Source of the DNA: Planctomycetota bacterium
Lineage (GTDB): Bacteria > Planctomycetota > UBA1135 > GCA-002686595
Direction: 5' to 3'
Assembly: GCA_016714045.1 (NCBI GenBank)
Contig: JADJNY010000006.1
Location: 124,001 to 188,000, forward strand
DNA length: 64,000 nt
The translations under genes were made by a program, and so were the position numbers. Shown here piece by piece: positions 35,599 through 44,740 of this stretch (its first letter is position 1; the number at the start of each line of letters is the position of its first letter). Below the pieces are notes generated by a model. The model was not told the DNA's origin. It saw only the letters and a list, made by a program, of their open reading frames with translations, and did no database searches.

Positions 35599-36426
35599 TC
35601 AGCACCACGAGTTGTTGATGACCTCGCCCATCCCGCCGGCGCCGGGGACGATGTAGCTCTTCTCGTCGAGCCCGCGCTCGCGGTCCCAGTGCGTGCCGGG
35701 CATCGTCGCGAGCACGTCGGGGTCGCTCATGCCGCGGTCGAGACGCGCGGTGTAGACCACCAGGTTGTCGTACGCCTCGAGGACGTTTCGCAGGTACTCG
35801 GGCGTCGCGATCATCGGCAGCGCGACGATCTTCGCCGGCTTGCCGTAGTGCTTGTGGTAGTGCTCGAGCGCGCGCACCGTCGTCTTGCCCGTCGCGCCCA
35901 TCGGATCGGGGAGCAGCAACACGGAACCGTCGACGCGCCCGCCGATCTTGCTGCCCGACAGGTCGACGCCAGTGACGTGGCCCGCGTCGTCCGACTTGCG
36001 CGCCATGTTCAGGTGGTCGAGCCGCACCCGCTTCTCGCTCAACACCGCCGTGAGGAGCTCGAAGCACACCTGCGACGGCACGATCCCGGCGCGGATGATG
36101 TCGACGACGACGACGTTCGTCGCGGCGTCGAAGATCGCGCCGCGGTACACGCCGCGATCGGGCTGCGTCGCGGCCATGCGTGTCGGTTCCGCGACCTTGA
36201 CGCGCGGGAGCTCGCGACCGCAAGCCGTCATCAAGAGCGTCTGGTAGACGCTGCGCAGGAGCGCCATCAAGTCGCGGTGCGCGACGTTCGGCGAGCCGAT
36301 GCGCGCGAGGGCCGAGAGCAGGTAGACGTTGTCGAGGACGTGAACGCGCTCGCCATAGCGGTGCGGAAGCTCCCAGCCTCCGGATCCGCCGCGCATCTCG
36401 GCCTGATAGTCCTGGACGAAGCTCAT
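35599..36426 (-). CDS. upp: uracil phosphoribosyltransferase
   Basis: 275 residues. PRPP-binding loop LLPDPMGATGKT (about 171-182) corresponds to the DPMLATG loop of UPRTases. DIIRAGIVPSQ (109-119) is the preceding strand-loop, and YIVPGAGGMGEVINN near the C-terminus is the uracil-binding region. It converts uracil and PRPP to UMP and pyrophosphate in pyrimidine salvage. The protein is longer than the E. coli enzyme (about 210 residues), mainly at the N-terminus (WELPHRYGERVHVLDNVYLL) and around 225-250. It could be a divergent UPRT-like phosphoribosyltransferase with another base specificity. Confidence 0.8.
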   Translation of the reverse strand: MSFVQDYQAEMRGGSGGWELPHRYGERVHVLDNVYLLSALARIGSPNVAHRDLMALLRSVYQTLLMTACGRELPRVKVAEPTRMAATQPDRGVYRGAIFDAATNVVVVDIIRAGIVPSQVCFELLTAVLSEKRVRLDHLNMARKSDDAGHVTGVDLSGSKIGGRVDGSVLLLPDPMGATGKTTVRALEHYHKHYGKPAKIVALPMIATPEYLRNVLEAYDNLVVYTARLDRGMSDPDVLATMPGTHWDRERGLDEKSYIVPGAGGMGEVINNSWC

Positions 36427-36604
36427 GCGTCGGGCGCGAAGATCCTACCGGAGCCGGCGGCGAGCGCGCGAGCCCCCGCACGCTCCGAAGTCGCCGAACT
36501 CCGCGGGTTCCGCGCCGCCCGAGCCACGGAGCGCAGCCGAACGCGCGAGAGCCCTCGAAACGGGCCCCGCGCTCGGCCGCGACGCCGACGCTCCATGCCC
36601 GGCG

Positions 36605-37858
36605 TCAGGACTTCGCGCGCGCCGCCGCGACGCCCTTCGCGAGCGCCGCGACGAGCCGCGGCACGTCGCGCGCCGGCGTCGAGCACAGCGCGATGCGCAC
36701 GGCGCCCTTGAGCGGCACGACGAACACGCCGTCGTCGCGCATCGAACGCGCGGTCGTCTCGGCGTCCGGCGTGAACACGGAGACGAAGAAGCCGCCTTCG
36801 TAGCGCGGGTACGCGAGCTTCGCGGCCGTCGCCTCGCGGTTGAACGCGCTGACGCGCTCGTCGAGCAGCGCGATGAGGCGCGCGCGCTCGGAATCCGCCT
36901 TCGCGCGTTGCGCGGGCTCGGCGATCAGGCTCGCGATCGCGAGCAGGCCGAGGTGGTTGCAGTTCGACCACGTGCCGCGGCACGAGAACGCGAGCGCGTT
37001 CGCGATGCGCTCGCGCTCCGCGCGGTCGGGGTGCGTCGCGACCAGGGCCCCCACGCGCGAGCCGTACTGCGCGAAGCTCTTCGACGCGCTCCAAGCGACG
37101 AGCACGAGCGCCGGGTCGACCATGCGCGCGACGTGCTTCGCCCAACCCTGCGACGCGCGCGAGCCGAAGCGCGCGTAGGCGAGGTCGATCAGGAACGTCA
37201 CGGGCCCGAGCTCCGCCGCGCGCCGCACGACCTCGGCGACCGCGGTCCACTCGCTTTCGTCGAGCGAGTATCCGGTCGGGTTGTGGCACGGCGAGTTCAG
37301 GAACACGAGCGCGCGCCCCTGCTTCTTCACGAGGCGCACGAGCGCTTCCTCGAACGCAGCGACGTGGAAGCGGCCCTTCGCGTCGAACATCTCGAACGTC
37401 TCGACCGCGCGGCGCGTCTCCTGCGCGATCGTCTGGTACGGACCCCAGAAGAAGCTCGTCGTGAGGAGCGCCTGGCCCGGCTCGAGGAAGTTCATCACCG
37501 CGTGGTGGAGCGCGCCCGTGCCTCCGGGCGTCGCGACGGCGACCGATTGCTCGGCGAGCGGGCCCTGCTCGTACAGGTCGGCGATGACCGCACGGAGGAA
37601 CTCGACGTCGCCCGCGATCGGCGCGTAGCTCGCGGCCTTCTTGAGCGGCACGCGCTGGAAGGCGTCGATCACCGACGGCATCACCGCGAGCGTCCCGTCG
37701 TCCTCCATCAGCGCGCCGAGCGTCGCGTTGACGATGCTCTCCCCCGCTTTCGCGCGGCGCTGCGCCTCCGCATTGAGCGCGAAGATCGGGTCGTCGCCCG
37801 CGCGCGACGCGCTGGACGGGATCAGGTTCGTGGGGAATGGGGTCACGGTCGTCGTCAC
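36605..37858 (-). CDS. class I/II PLP-dependent aminotransferase (aromatic/aspartate type)
   Basis: 417 residues from a GTG start. The fold type I motifs are in order: VATPGGTGALHHAV, SFFWGPYQTIAQ, LNSPCHNPTGYSL (NPTG), FLIDLAYARFG, WSASKSFAQYGSRVG with the PLP-binding Lys in SASKSF, and SCRGTWSN. The N-terminus (DDPIFALNAEAQRRAKAGESIVNATLGAL) matches a group of aspartate/aromatic aminotransferases. It transfers amino groups between aromatic or acidic amino acids and 2-oxoacids. The GTG was chosen because the upstream open frame is Arg/Pro-rich and unlike the family. It is 178 bases downstream of upp on the opposite side of a divergent pair with the thioredoxin-fold gene. Confidence 0.83.
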   Translation of the reverse strand: MTTTVTPFPTNLIPSSASRAGDDPIFALNAEAQRRAKAGESIVNATLGALMEDDGTLAVMPSVIDAFQRVPLKKAASYAPIAGDVEFLRAVIADLYEQGPLAEQSVAVATPGGTGALHHAVMNFLEPGQALLTTSFFWGPYQTIAQETRRAVETFEMFDAKGRFHVAAFEEALVRLVKKQGRALVFLNSPCHNPTGYSLDESEWTAVAEVVRRAAELGPVTFLIDLAYARFGSRASQGWAKHVARMVDPALVLVAWSASKSFAQYGSRVGALVATHPDRAERERIANALAFSCRGTWSNCNHLGLLAIASLIAEPAQRAKADSERARLIALLDERVSAFNREATAAKLAYPRYEGGFFVSVFTPDAETTARSMRDDGVFVVPLKGAVRIALCSTPARDVPRLVAALAKGVAAARAKS

Positions 37859-38142
37859 GCGGGGAGCCTCGGCCGCGCAGGCGGTGCAGGGGCGTTCGAC
37901 CCCGCTCGCGGCCGCATCCGGCCGGCGGGGAGGGCGAACAAGATACCCTGCGTCGCACGGCCCGTCAGTCTCCGGGGCGGGGAAGCGCTCGATCCGCGCG
38001 GGCGCGCGGCGCATCGGGCGCGCTCCCCGCGCTTCGAACGCCCTCGCACGGGCCTTTTTCACGCGCGCCGACGCCGAGTCGGCGCCGTTCGGTCAGAATC
38101 GTGCGCCCTCCCGCACTCGTTCGCACGCACCTGGATCCCACG

Positions 38143-39450
38143 ATGCTCTCCACCGCCGTTCTCCGCCTCGTCCTCGCCTTGGCCGTCCCCAGCCTCGCCG
38201 CCGCGCAAGTCCCCGACGCGAAGCCGGCCGCCGCCGCGCCGACGACGCACGGCAAGCTCGACTGGTTCCGGGGCAGCTACGACGAGCTGCTCGCCGCCGC
38301 GCGCAAGGCGAACAAGCCCATCTTCATGGACTTCTGGACGACGTGGTGCGGCTGGTGCAAGAAGCTCGACAGCGACACGTTCTCCGATCCCGCGGTCGTC
38401 GAGGCGATGTCGGGTTTTCTCTGCTACTCGGTCGACGCGGAACAGACCGACCTCTCGGCCGGGATCGACGGCGTGCGGCTCGCGCAGCGCTACGGCGTGC
38501 GCGGCTACCCGTACCTCGTGTTCGCGGAGCCGACCGGTGAGCTCCGTGATCGCATCAGCGGCTACCTGGCTCCCGCGGACTTCCTGCGCGAGGTGCAGCG
38601 CATCCAGAGCGGCGAGAACACGCTGAGCGACCTCGTGGAGCGCGTGCAGCTCGAACCCGCGAACCTGTTCCTGCGCGGCGAGCTGATGGTGCGCTTCGCG
38701 CAGTTCAACGACGTCGCGGCGTCGCAGCGCGAAGCCGCCGAGCTCCGCACGCGCGTCCAGCGCGGCGAGGGCTTCGATCCGCAGAGCCCGTACGAGCGTT
38801 GGCGCGTGTCGCAGCTTCTGCGCAACGCGGGCGACGAAGCGGGCGCGAACGCGCAGCTCGACGCGATCCGCCAGTTCGGCGAGCCGGGTGTCCGGTGGCT
38901 CGAACGCCGCGCCGCGCTCGACACCGCGGTCGCGACGGTGAACCGCGCTTACCAGACCGAGAAGAAGCTCGACGCCGCGCCGATCGCCGCGTTCATCGCG
39001 GAGGAGAAGCGTCCCGAGCTCTTGTACGAGGCCTGGATCGCGCGCCGCAACATGGAGAACTTCACCGCGAACGAGCGGCGCAAGGAGAACAACGCCCAGG
39101 ACGAGGCGCGCGCCCGCTCGGCGTCCCGCGCCGCCGCGCGCGAGGCGTGGAAGCAGTGCCCCGAGCGCTTCAAGAACGACGTCGCGCGGGAGCTCGTATC
39201 CGCGTGGGTGCTCGACGCGGCCGCGCTCGGCGCGCAGGACAAGGCCTTCGCCGTCGAGGTCGCGCGGTGGGCCGCGGAGAAGGCGCCGCGCGACCCGAGC
39301 CGACTGGACCTCCTGGGACAGGCGCTCCAGATGCTCGGACACCACGACCAGGCCGTGAGCGCGTTCGAGCGGGCGCTCGAGCTCGGCCCGCAGCGGATGG
39401 GCACGCGCACCCGCCTCGCCGCCGCGCGCGCGGCGCTGGCGCCGAAGTAG
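38143..39450 (+). CDS. secreted thioredoxin-fold protein with helical C-terminal part
   Basis: 435 residues. Signal peptide (STAVLRLVLALAVPSLAAA). The thioredoxin-like domain (about 40-150) carries active site CGWC (Cys69, Cys72) in FMDFWTTWCGWCKKLDSD, and a cis-Pro in VRGYPYLVF. The remaining 280 residues are alpha-helical and end in a TPR-like unit (LGHHDQAVSAFERALELGP). The CxxC and export suggest a periplasmic thiol:disulfide oxidoreductase, perhaps serving the many Cys-rich exported proteins here (inference). The 3' end, including the stop, is duplicated in tandem just downstream. Confidence 0.83.
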   Translation: MLSTAVLRLVLALAVPSLAAAQVPDAKPAAAAPTTHGKLDWFRGSYDELLAAARKANKPIFMDFWTTWCGWCKKLDSDTFSDPAVVEAMSGFLCYSVDAEQTDLSAGIDGVRLAQRYGVRGYPYLVFAEPTGELRDRISGYLAPADFLREVQRIQSGENTLSDLVERVQLEPANLFLRGELMVRFAQFNDVAASQREAAELRTRVQRGEGFDPQSPYERWRVSQLLRNAGDEAGANAQLDAIRQFGEPGVRWLERRAALDTAVATVNRAYQTEKKLDAAPIAAFIAEEKRPELLYEAWIARRNMENFTANERRKENNAQDEARARSASRAAAREAWKQCPERFKNDVARELVSAWVLDAAALGAQDKAFAVEVARWAAEKAPRDPSRLDLLGQALQMLGHHDQAVSAFERALELGPQRMGTRTRLAAARAALAPK

Positions 39451-39531
39451 CCGAGGGGGCACATCTTCCCGTCCGCCGTGGGGGCGGCGCTCGCGCCGAA
39501 GTCGCCCTGGGGCGCGCCCTCCCGTCCGCCG
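39431..39531 (+). repeat. imperfect tandem duplication across a gene's stop codon
   Basis: Copy 1 (39431-39478) holds the last codons and TAG stop of the thioredoxin-fold gene. Copy 2 (39485-39531) repeats it with about 80% identity (CGGCGCTSGCGCCGAAGT, then CCCGTCCGCCG). In copy 2 the TAG has become TCG. Confidence 0.65.
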
Positions 39532-39556
39532 CGCGCGGTCCGTATCCTCATCCTGC

Positions 39557-40537
39557 GTGACGCCGCGCGCGATCGACCAGCTCAACGTCGGACTGATGCT
39601 CGCGGCGCTCGGGGCGGCGTTCGTCCTCCCGTTCGAGCTCTTCCTCGTCGCCTACGCGGTGCTCGGACCGCTGCACTACTTGACCGAGATCGGCTGGCTC
39701 CACGAGCGCCGATTCTTCACGCGCGGGAAGCACGATTGGTTCGTGCTCGCCGCGCTCGCGCTCGCAGCGACTCTGGGAGCGCAGTTCGTCCTCGGCGACC
39801 TCCACGTCCCGGCGCTGGCGCAGTTCGGCCCGCACCTGACCGTCGCGGCCTTCGGGTGCGCGCTCGTGTTCGCGCGCTTCGACCGCGGGCTCGAACGCGC
39901 GATCGGTGCGCTCGCGGTCGGGGCGCTCGTCCTCGCCTTCGCGGGTGTCGCGCCCCGCGCGTGGTACCTGTTCGGGTTGTTCGTGACGACGATCGTGCAC
40001 GTCGCCGTGTTCACGCTCGCGTTCATGCTCTTCGGCGCGCTCAAGAGCGGGAGCCGCGCGGGGCTCGCCGTCGCGGGCCTGTTCGTCGTCTGCGCGCTCG
40101 CGGCGTGGCTCGCGCCGGTCGGGGAGCCCGCGGTCGCGAGCGGGTACGCGCGCGCGAGCTACGCCCTGTTCGCGACGCTCAACCAAGAGCTGCTGCGGCT
40201 CGCGGGCTTCGACGGTAGCGCCGGCACGATCTTCGGCAGCGTCGCGGGCACGCGCGTCATGCGCTTCCTGGCCTTCGCATACACGTACCACTACCTGAAC
40301 TGGTTCTCGAAGACGTCGATCATCGGCTGGCACCGCGTGCACAAGGGCAAGCTCGCGCTCACGGCGGCGGTCTGGATCGCCTCGCTCGCGCTCTACGGCG
40401 CGAGCTACGAGCTCGGCGCGCGCTGGCTGTTCCTCTTGTCGTTCACGCACGTCGTGCTCGAGTTCCCGCTGAACCACGTCTCGTTCGCGGGTATCGGCAC
40501 GGAGCTCGCGGCGCGTCTCCGACCGCGGCGCACCTAG
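39557..40537 (+). CDS. conserved multi-pass membrane protein with clustered histidines
   Basis: 326 residues, GTG start, about nine hydrophobic helices. Conserved-looking polar motifs sit at helix ends: YAVLGPLHYLTEIGWLHERRFF (about 33-54), TTIVHVAVFTLAFMLFGALKSG, FAYTYHYLNWFSKTSIIGWH and HVVLEFPLNHVSF near the C-terminus. I recognise the GPLHYLTE motif from an uncharacterised membrane family also seen in Bacteroidetes. The number of His residues in and near the membrane suggests a metal-dependent membrane enzyme (inference). It is not a convincing match to Brp/Blh carotene oxygenases. No operon partner is evident. Confidence 0.75.
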   Translation: MTPRAIDQLNVGLMLAALGAAFVLPFELFLVAYAVLGPLHYLTEIGWLHERRFFTRGKHDWFVLAALALAATLGAQFVLGDLHVPALAQFGPHLTVAAFGCALVFARFDRGLERAIGALAVGALVLAFAGVAPRAWYLFGLFVTTIVHVAVFTLAFMLFGALKSGSRAGLAVAGLFVVCALAAWLAPVGEPAVASGYARASYALFATLNQELLRLAGFDGSAGTIFGSVAGTRVMRFLAFAYTYHYLNWFSKTSIIGWHRVHKGKLALTAAVWIASLALYGASYELGARWLFLLSFTHVVLEFPLNHVSFAGIGTELAARLRPRRT

Positions 40538-40764
40538 CTCGGAGCGCGCGGCGGGAGGCGCTCGCCGGCGTGCGCGGCTCGGAGCGCGCGGAGGCGCCCC
40601 CTCGTCCGCGGAAGTCGCAGCCCCGAAGGGAATCCCATCGCTCCGTTGCGGGCCGGCGCCTCGAAGTGCGGAAGGGTGGTTCCGATGCGGAGTTTCAGGC
40701 GCTCGCTACGATTCCGGCGGGAACTCGAACCACCCGCTCCTCCCGCGGGCTCCCTCCCCGTGTC

Positions 40765-43743
40765 GTGACCCCGATCCATCGCGATCCCCAGGTTTTGCTC
40801 GAGCACGCGGGCTACGTCCGCGCGCTCGCGCGCGAGCTCGTCTTCGACGCCCACCTCGCGCGCGATCTCGAGCAGGACGTGTGGCTCGCGGCCCTGCAGA
40901 ACGTCCCCTCCGACCTGCGCCATCCGCGCGCGTGGCTCGCGACGATCGCACGCAATCTCGCATGGCGTGCGCGACGCGGCTCGCGGCGGCGCGCCGAGCG
41001 CGAGGAGCGCAGCGCGCACGCCGAGGTCATACCGTCCTCGGAGGTCGTGCTCGAGCGCGAGGAGCTGCGCGCAGCAGTCGTGCGCGCGGTGCTCGCGCTC
41101 GACGAACCGTCGCGTTCGGCGCTCGTCCTCCGGTACCTCGAGGAAGTGTCGCCCGACGTGGCGGCGAAGCGCCTCGGCGTCCCGCTCGAGACGTTCCGGA
41201 CGCGCGTGAAGCGCGGACTGCAGGAGCTGCGCGCGCGGATGGAGCGGGATCACGACGGCGACCACGGTGCGTGGTGCCTGGCGCTCGTCACGGAGCTGCG
41301 GCTCGAGCCGGAAAGCGCGATGCAGATCGCGTGGAAGGCGGCCGCGGCGCTCTTCACGGGAGGTCTCGTCGTGAGTACGACCCACAAAGTCCTTGGCTCC
41401 GCGGCTGCCGTCGTCCTGCTCGTCCTCGCCTGGATCGCCTGGAACCCGCTCGCGTCCGGAGGCTCGAGCGCGCCGCGCGATGCGCTCGCGGGTCGCGCCG
41501 ATCTCGAGCGCGAGCTCGTGGAGCCGGAACCCGCGGGCCGCGAGATCGCGCTGCAGCCCGCCCCGAAGGTCGTCGCAGCGCTCGTCGAGCGCGAGCTCGA
41601 CCGCCGCGTCGGCCTCCACGTCGAGTGGAGCGACGGCACGCCCGCCGCGGGCCTCGCTGTGCGCCTGCGGACCCCGCAGGGCGACGAAGAGGCCGATGCG
41701 CGCACGTTGCGCACCGATGCACAAGGGGACGTCGCGTTCGATGCGCTTCCCGCGTGCGTCGGATCCCTCGTGATCGACCGCTGGCGCGAGAACGTGAGCT
41801 TCGACCTGTGGAGCGCGAAGGACGTGCGCAAGACGGTGCGGCTCCCCGCGGGCGTCGACCTCGTGGGTCGCGTGCGCACGCGCGACGGCCGCCCCGTCGC
41901 GGACGCGCGCATCCTCGCGACGGGCTACGACGAGCGCGCCGCCGAGCTCGAGATCGCGCGCAGCGATGCCGACGGGGCGTTCCGCGTGCGCAACCTCGCG
42001 GAGCCGGCCCCCGAAGCCCTGCTCGCCTGCAAGGACGGCTTCGCGGCGAGCGCGGCGGTGGAGCTGTATCGCGCCGGCGGCCTGGCACGGACGGTGGAGC
42101 TCGTGCTCGACGACGCAGGCGGCGCGCTCGAGGGCCGCGTGCTCGGCCAGGACGGACGCCCCGCGGACGACGCGATGGTGCTCGCGGGCGATCCGTCGCG
42201 CTTCCGCGTCGTGCAACTGGAGGATGGCGCGTCCGCGATCGAGGGCCTGCCGCTCGCCACGCGAACGGACGCCGCGGGCGACTTCCGTCTCGAGGGGCTC
42301 GTTCCCGGCGCGACGCGTGTGCTGGTGCGGCCGCGCACGAAGGGGCCGGTTCCGCTCGCGGCGTGGTCGGGCGAGGTCGAGATCGTCGCCGGCCGGACGG
42401 CGCGCCTGGACGTGAACCTCGAACCCGGCGTCGAGCTCACGGGAACGGTCACGGATTCGGCCGGTGCGCCCGTCTTCGGAGCGCTCGTCGAGCTCGAGCC
42501 GTCGCGGCTCGCCTCTCCGCTCGAGGGATACCGCGCGCAGACCAGCCCGGACGGAACCTACCGACTCGCCAACGTGCGAGCGGGCGCGATCGAGCTCGTC
42601 GCGAGCGCGAACGAACGCGGTGAAGCGCGCACCGTGTTCCATGCGCGCGCCGGTACGCGGCACGAATGGAACCCCTGGCTCGGGAAGGGCCTCGTGCTGC
42701 GCGGCCGCGTCGATCGCGCGGGGCGCGAAACGGGGACGCTCGACCTCGTGGCGTGGATCGTGCGCGACGGACGTCCGGAGCAAGTGCAGACCGCCTACGC
42801 CTTCGAGGACGGCCTCTTCGAGTTCACGAATCGCCCCGACCTCCCTCATCACGTCGAAGTGCGCTCGCGCGGCGCCGCATCGACGATCCTCGCCTCGGCC
42901 GACGGCGTGCGTCCAGGAGCGGAGGAACTCGTGCTCGCGCTCGATGCGCGCACCGAGCCCACGGCGCGCATGCGCGGTCGTCTCGTCGGAGCGGACGGAG
43001 CGCCGGTCCGCACGGCGAGCTTCTTCGCGTTCTGCGCCGCGCCGATGACGACGGTGCAGGAAGGGCACCTCGGCGCGAGCGGCGAGTTCGAGGTCGGGCC
43101 GCTACCCGCGGGGACGTGGAGCTTGCGCATCGAGGCGCCGGGTCACGCGCTCTACTCCGTCGAAGGTCGCAAGGTGAATTCCGGCGAAGACGTCGACCTC
43201 GGCGTGGTGCAGCTCGTGAAGGGCGGCACCGTGCACGTCCGCGCCCGACGCAGCGACGGCGCGCCGCTCGGCTCGGCGCTCGCGCAACTGCAGTCGATCG
43301 AGGACGGTAGTCACGACGCGGTCCCGCTGCACGATGGAGCCGGGCGCTCGCGCGAGCTCGCGCCCGGCCGCGTCCGCGTCGTCGTGCACGATCCATCGGC
43401 GACGGGGTTCGCGATCGCGACGACCACGGTCGAGGTCGCGCCCGGAGCCGCGACGGAGTGCGAGCTCGTCCTCGTGCCCGGTGTGAGCGTCGACTGGACG
43501 TGGACGCGCCTTCGCGCGGCGGAACCAGCGGAGTTCGCCGGGTACGTCGTCCTCGACGAATCGGGCACGCAGCTCTTGGGAGCGCCGCTCGAGTTCGGTG
43601 TCGACGGCATCGCGACGGCGTCGGCGTGCTTCGCGCCGGGCAGGTATCGGGTCGAGAGCTATCCCGCGCGAACGCGGATCGACGAGTTCACGATCGCGCC
43701 CGGGGCGGACACGCCGCTCCGACGCGCGGTGGAGTACCGCTGA
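40765..43743 (+). CDS. ECF sigma factor fused to a membrane helix and extracytoplasmic Ig/carboxypeptidase-regulatory-like domains
   Basis: 992 residues from GTG 40765. Residues 13-70 are sigma region 2 (VFDAHLARDLEQDVWLAALQ; HPRAWLATIARNLAWRAR). Residues 105-155 are sigma region 4 with a helix-turn-helix (VSPDVAAKRLGVPLETFRTRVKR). A transmembrane helix lies at about 208-226 (VLGSAAAVVLLVLAWIAW). The remaining 760 residues are repeated carboxypeptidase-regulatory/Ig-like beta modules (GRVRTRDGRPVADARILATG; GRVLGQDGRPADDAMVLAG; GTVTDSAGAPVFGALVELE; GRLVGADGAPVRTASFFA). A membrane-tethered sigma factor would need proteolysis, or would act at the membrane. No frame break is seen between the domains. 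No anti-sigma factor is adjacent. Confidence 0.82.
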   Translation: MTPIHRDPQVLLEHAGYVRALARELVFDAHLARDLEQDVWLAALQNVPSDLRHPRAWLATIARNLAWRARRGSRRRAEREERSAHAEVIPSSEVVLEREELRAAVVRAVLALDEPSRSALVLRYLEEVSPDVAAKRLGVPLETFRTRVKRGLQELRARMERDHDGDHGAWCLALVTELRLEPESAMQIAWKAAAALFTGGLVVSTTHKVLGSAAAVVLLVLAWIAWNPLASGGSSAPRDALAGRADLERELVEPEPAGREIALQPAPKVVAALVERELDRRVGLHVEWSDGTPAAGLAVRLRTPQGDEEADARTLRTDAQGDVAFDALPACVGSLVIDRWRENVSFDLWSAKDVRKTVRLPAGVDLVGRVRTRDGRPVADARILATGYDERAAELEIARSDADGAFRVRNLAEPAPEALLACKDGFAASAAVELYRAGGLARTVELVLDDAGGALEGRVLGQDGRPADDAMVLAGDPSRFRVVQLEDGASAIEGLPLATRTDAAGDFRLEGLVPGATRVLVRPRTKGPVPLAAWSGEVEIVAGRTARLDVNLEPGVELTGTVTDSAGAPVFGALVELEPSRLASPLEGYRAQTSPDGTYRLANVRAGAIELVASANERGEARTVFHARAGTRHEWNPWLGKGLVLRGRVDRAGRETGTLDLVAWIVRDGRPEQVQTAYAFEDGLFEFTNRPDLPHHVEVRSRGAASTILASADGVRPGAEELVLALDARTEPTARMRGRLVGADGAPVRTASFFAFCAAPMTTVQEGHLGASGEFEVGPLPAGTWSLRIEAPGHALYSVEGRKVNSGEDVDLGVVQLVKGGTVHVRARRSDGAPLGSALAQLQSIEDGSHDAVPLHDGAGRSRELAPGRVRVVVHDPSATGFAIATTTVEVAPGAATECELVLVPGVSVDWTWTRLRAAEPAEFAGYVVLDESGTQLLGAPLEFGVDGIATASACFAPGRYRVESYPARTRIDEFTIAPGADTPLRRAVEYR

Positions 43744-43876
43744 ACGAGACACGTCGCGCTCGATTGCACGCCAGGCGTGCTGCCCTCTCGCGCGGTCACC
43801 GGCTCGGCCGTACCCCCGCTCGCGGGGCATGAACGCGGCTCGGGCGCGGGCACGCGATCTGCCAGCGCGCGGCGCC

Positions 43877-44701
43877 ATGCTGAACCCCCTTCCCCTCCTC
43901 GCCGCGCTCGCGCTCGGCCCTCAGTCTTCGCCCGCGTCCACGTCCGCCGCCAAACCGCCGAAGGAGCGCGCGATCCTCTACGGCGTCGTCGGACGGGACG
44001 CGACGATGCCCAGCGGCTGTCTCCTCCGCGTCGACCTGCAGAAGCTCGTCGTCGAGGACCTCGGCGCGATCGACGGCGACAAGGAGTACTCGTTCCCGTC
44101 CGATGGCGCGCCCGACCCCGACGGCAAGCACTTCTGGGTCGCGCAGACGCGCTTCGGCGGCGCGCCCGAGGCGTGGCGCACGTGGCTGCAGCGGGTCGAC
44201 CTCACCACGCGCAAGCAAAACCGCTGGATCGCGGTGCCGGGCGAGGTGTACCTCGACGCGCTCGCGTTCGACGCGGAGGGCCGGCTCTTCGCGATGAACT
44301 CGTCGCGCGTCCCGTGCGCGCTCGTGCAGGTCGACCTCGCGACCGGGGCGATCACGGAGAAGGACGAGGTCGCGCCCGGCATCGTGCGCGGGCTCGCGTT
44401 TCACGGCGGCGAGCTGTGGGGCGTGCACGAGAAGCGCCTCGATCCGCCGCAGCACGGGGAGGAGCTCCTGCGGATCTCACCGGTCGACGGGAGCGTGATG
44501 GCGCGCGTCGCGCTGCCGTTCGCGGACGACGAGCACGCGATGGCGATCGCGTTCACGCCGCGCGGGAGGTGCGTGCTGTCGATCGTGGCCAAGCACGCGC
44601 TGCCGGATCGGTTGGTCGAGGTGGATCGAGCGACGGGGGCGTTGACGACGCTCGTGACGCCGTTTCTCGTGCCGCATGGGATGCAGGTGGCGGTGAGGTG
44701 A
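43877..44701 (+). CDS. secreted beta-propeller-like protein
   Basis: 274 residues. N-terminal signal segment (LNPLPLLAALALG), then repeated beta-sheet units of propeller type: LLRVDLQKLVVEDLGAI; WLQRVDLTTRKQNRWIAV; LDALAFDAEGRLFAMNS; LVQVDLATGAITEKDEV; LVEVDRATGALTTLV. These resemble the blades of YncE-like or SMP-30-like propellers. No catalytic residues can be assigned. It follows the sigma-fusion gene by 133 bases on the same strand. Repeat element C lies between it and the converging gene at 45001. Confidence 0.7.
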   Translation: MLNPLPLLAALALGPQSSPASTSAAKPPKERAILYGVVGRDATMPSGCLLRVDLQKLVVEDLGAIDGDKEYSFPSDGAPDPDGKHFWVAQTRFGGAPEAWRTWLQRVDLTTRKQNRWIAVPGEVYLDALAFDAEGRLFAMNSSRVPCALVQVDLATGAITEKDEVAPGIVRGLAFHGGELWGVHEKRLDPPQHGEELLRISPVDGSVMARVALPFADDEHAMAIAFTPRGRCVLSIVAKHALPDRLVEVDRATGALTTLVTPFLVPHGMQVAVR

Positions 44702-44740
44702 GGCGCGGGGGGCGTGACTCGATCCTTGCGGGGGGGGCTC

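Noticed and set aside
39557..40537. Beta-carotene 15,15'-dioxygenase (Brp/Blh) assignment
   Set aside because: The helix count and some histidines are similar, but the motif spacing does not fit and no carotenoid or rhodopsin gene is nearby.
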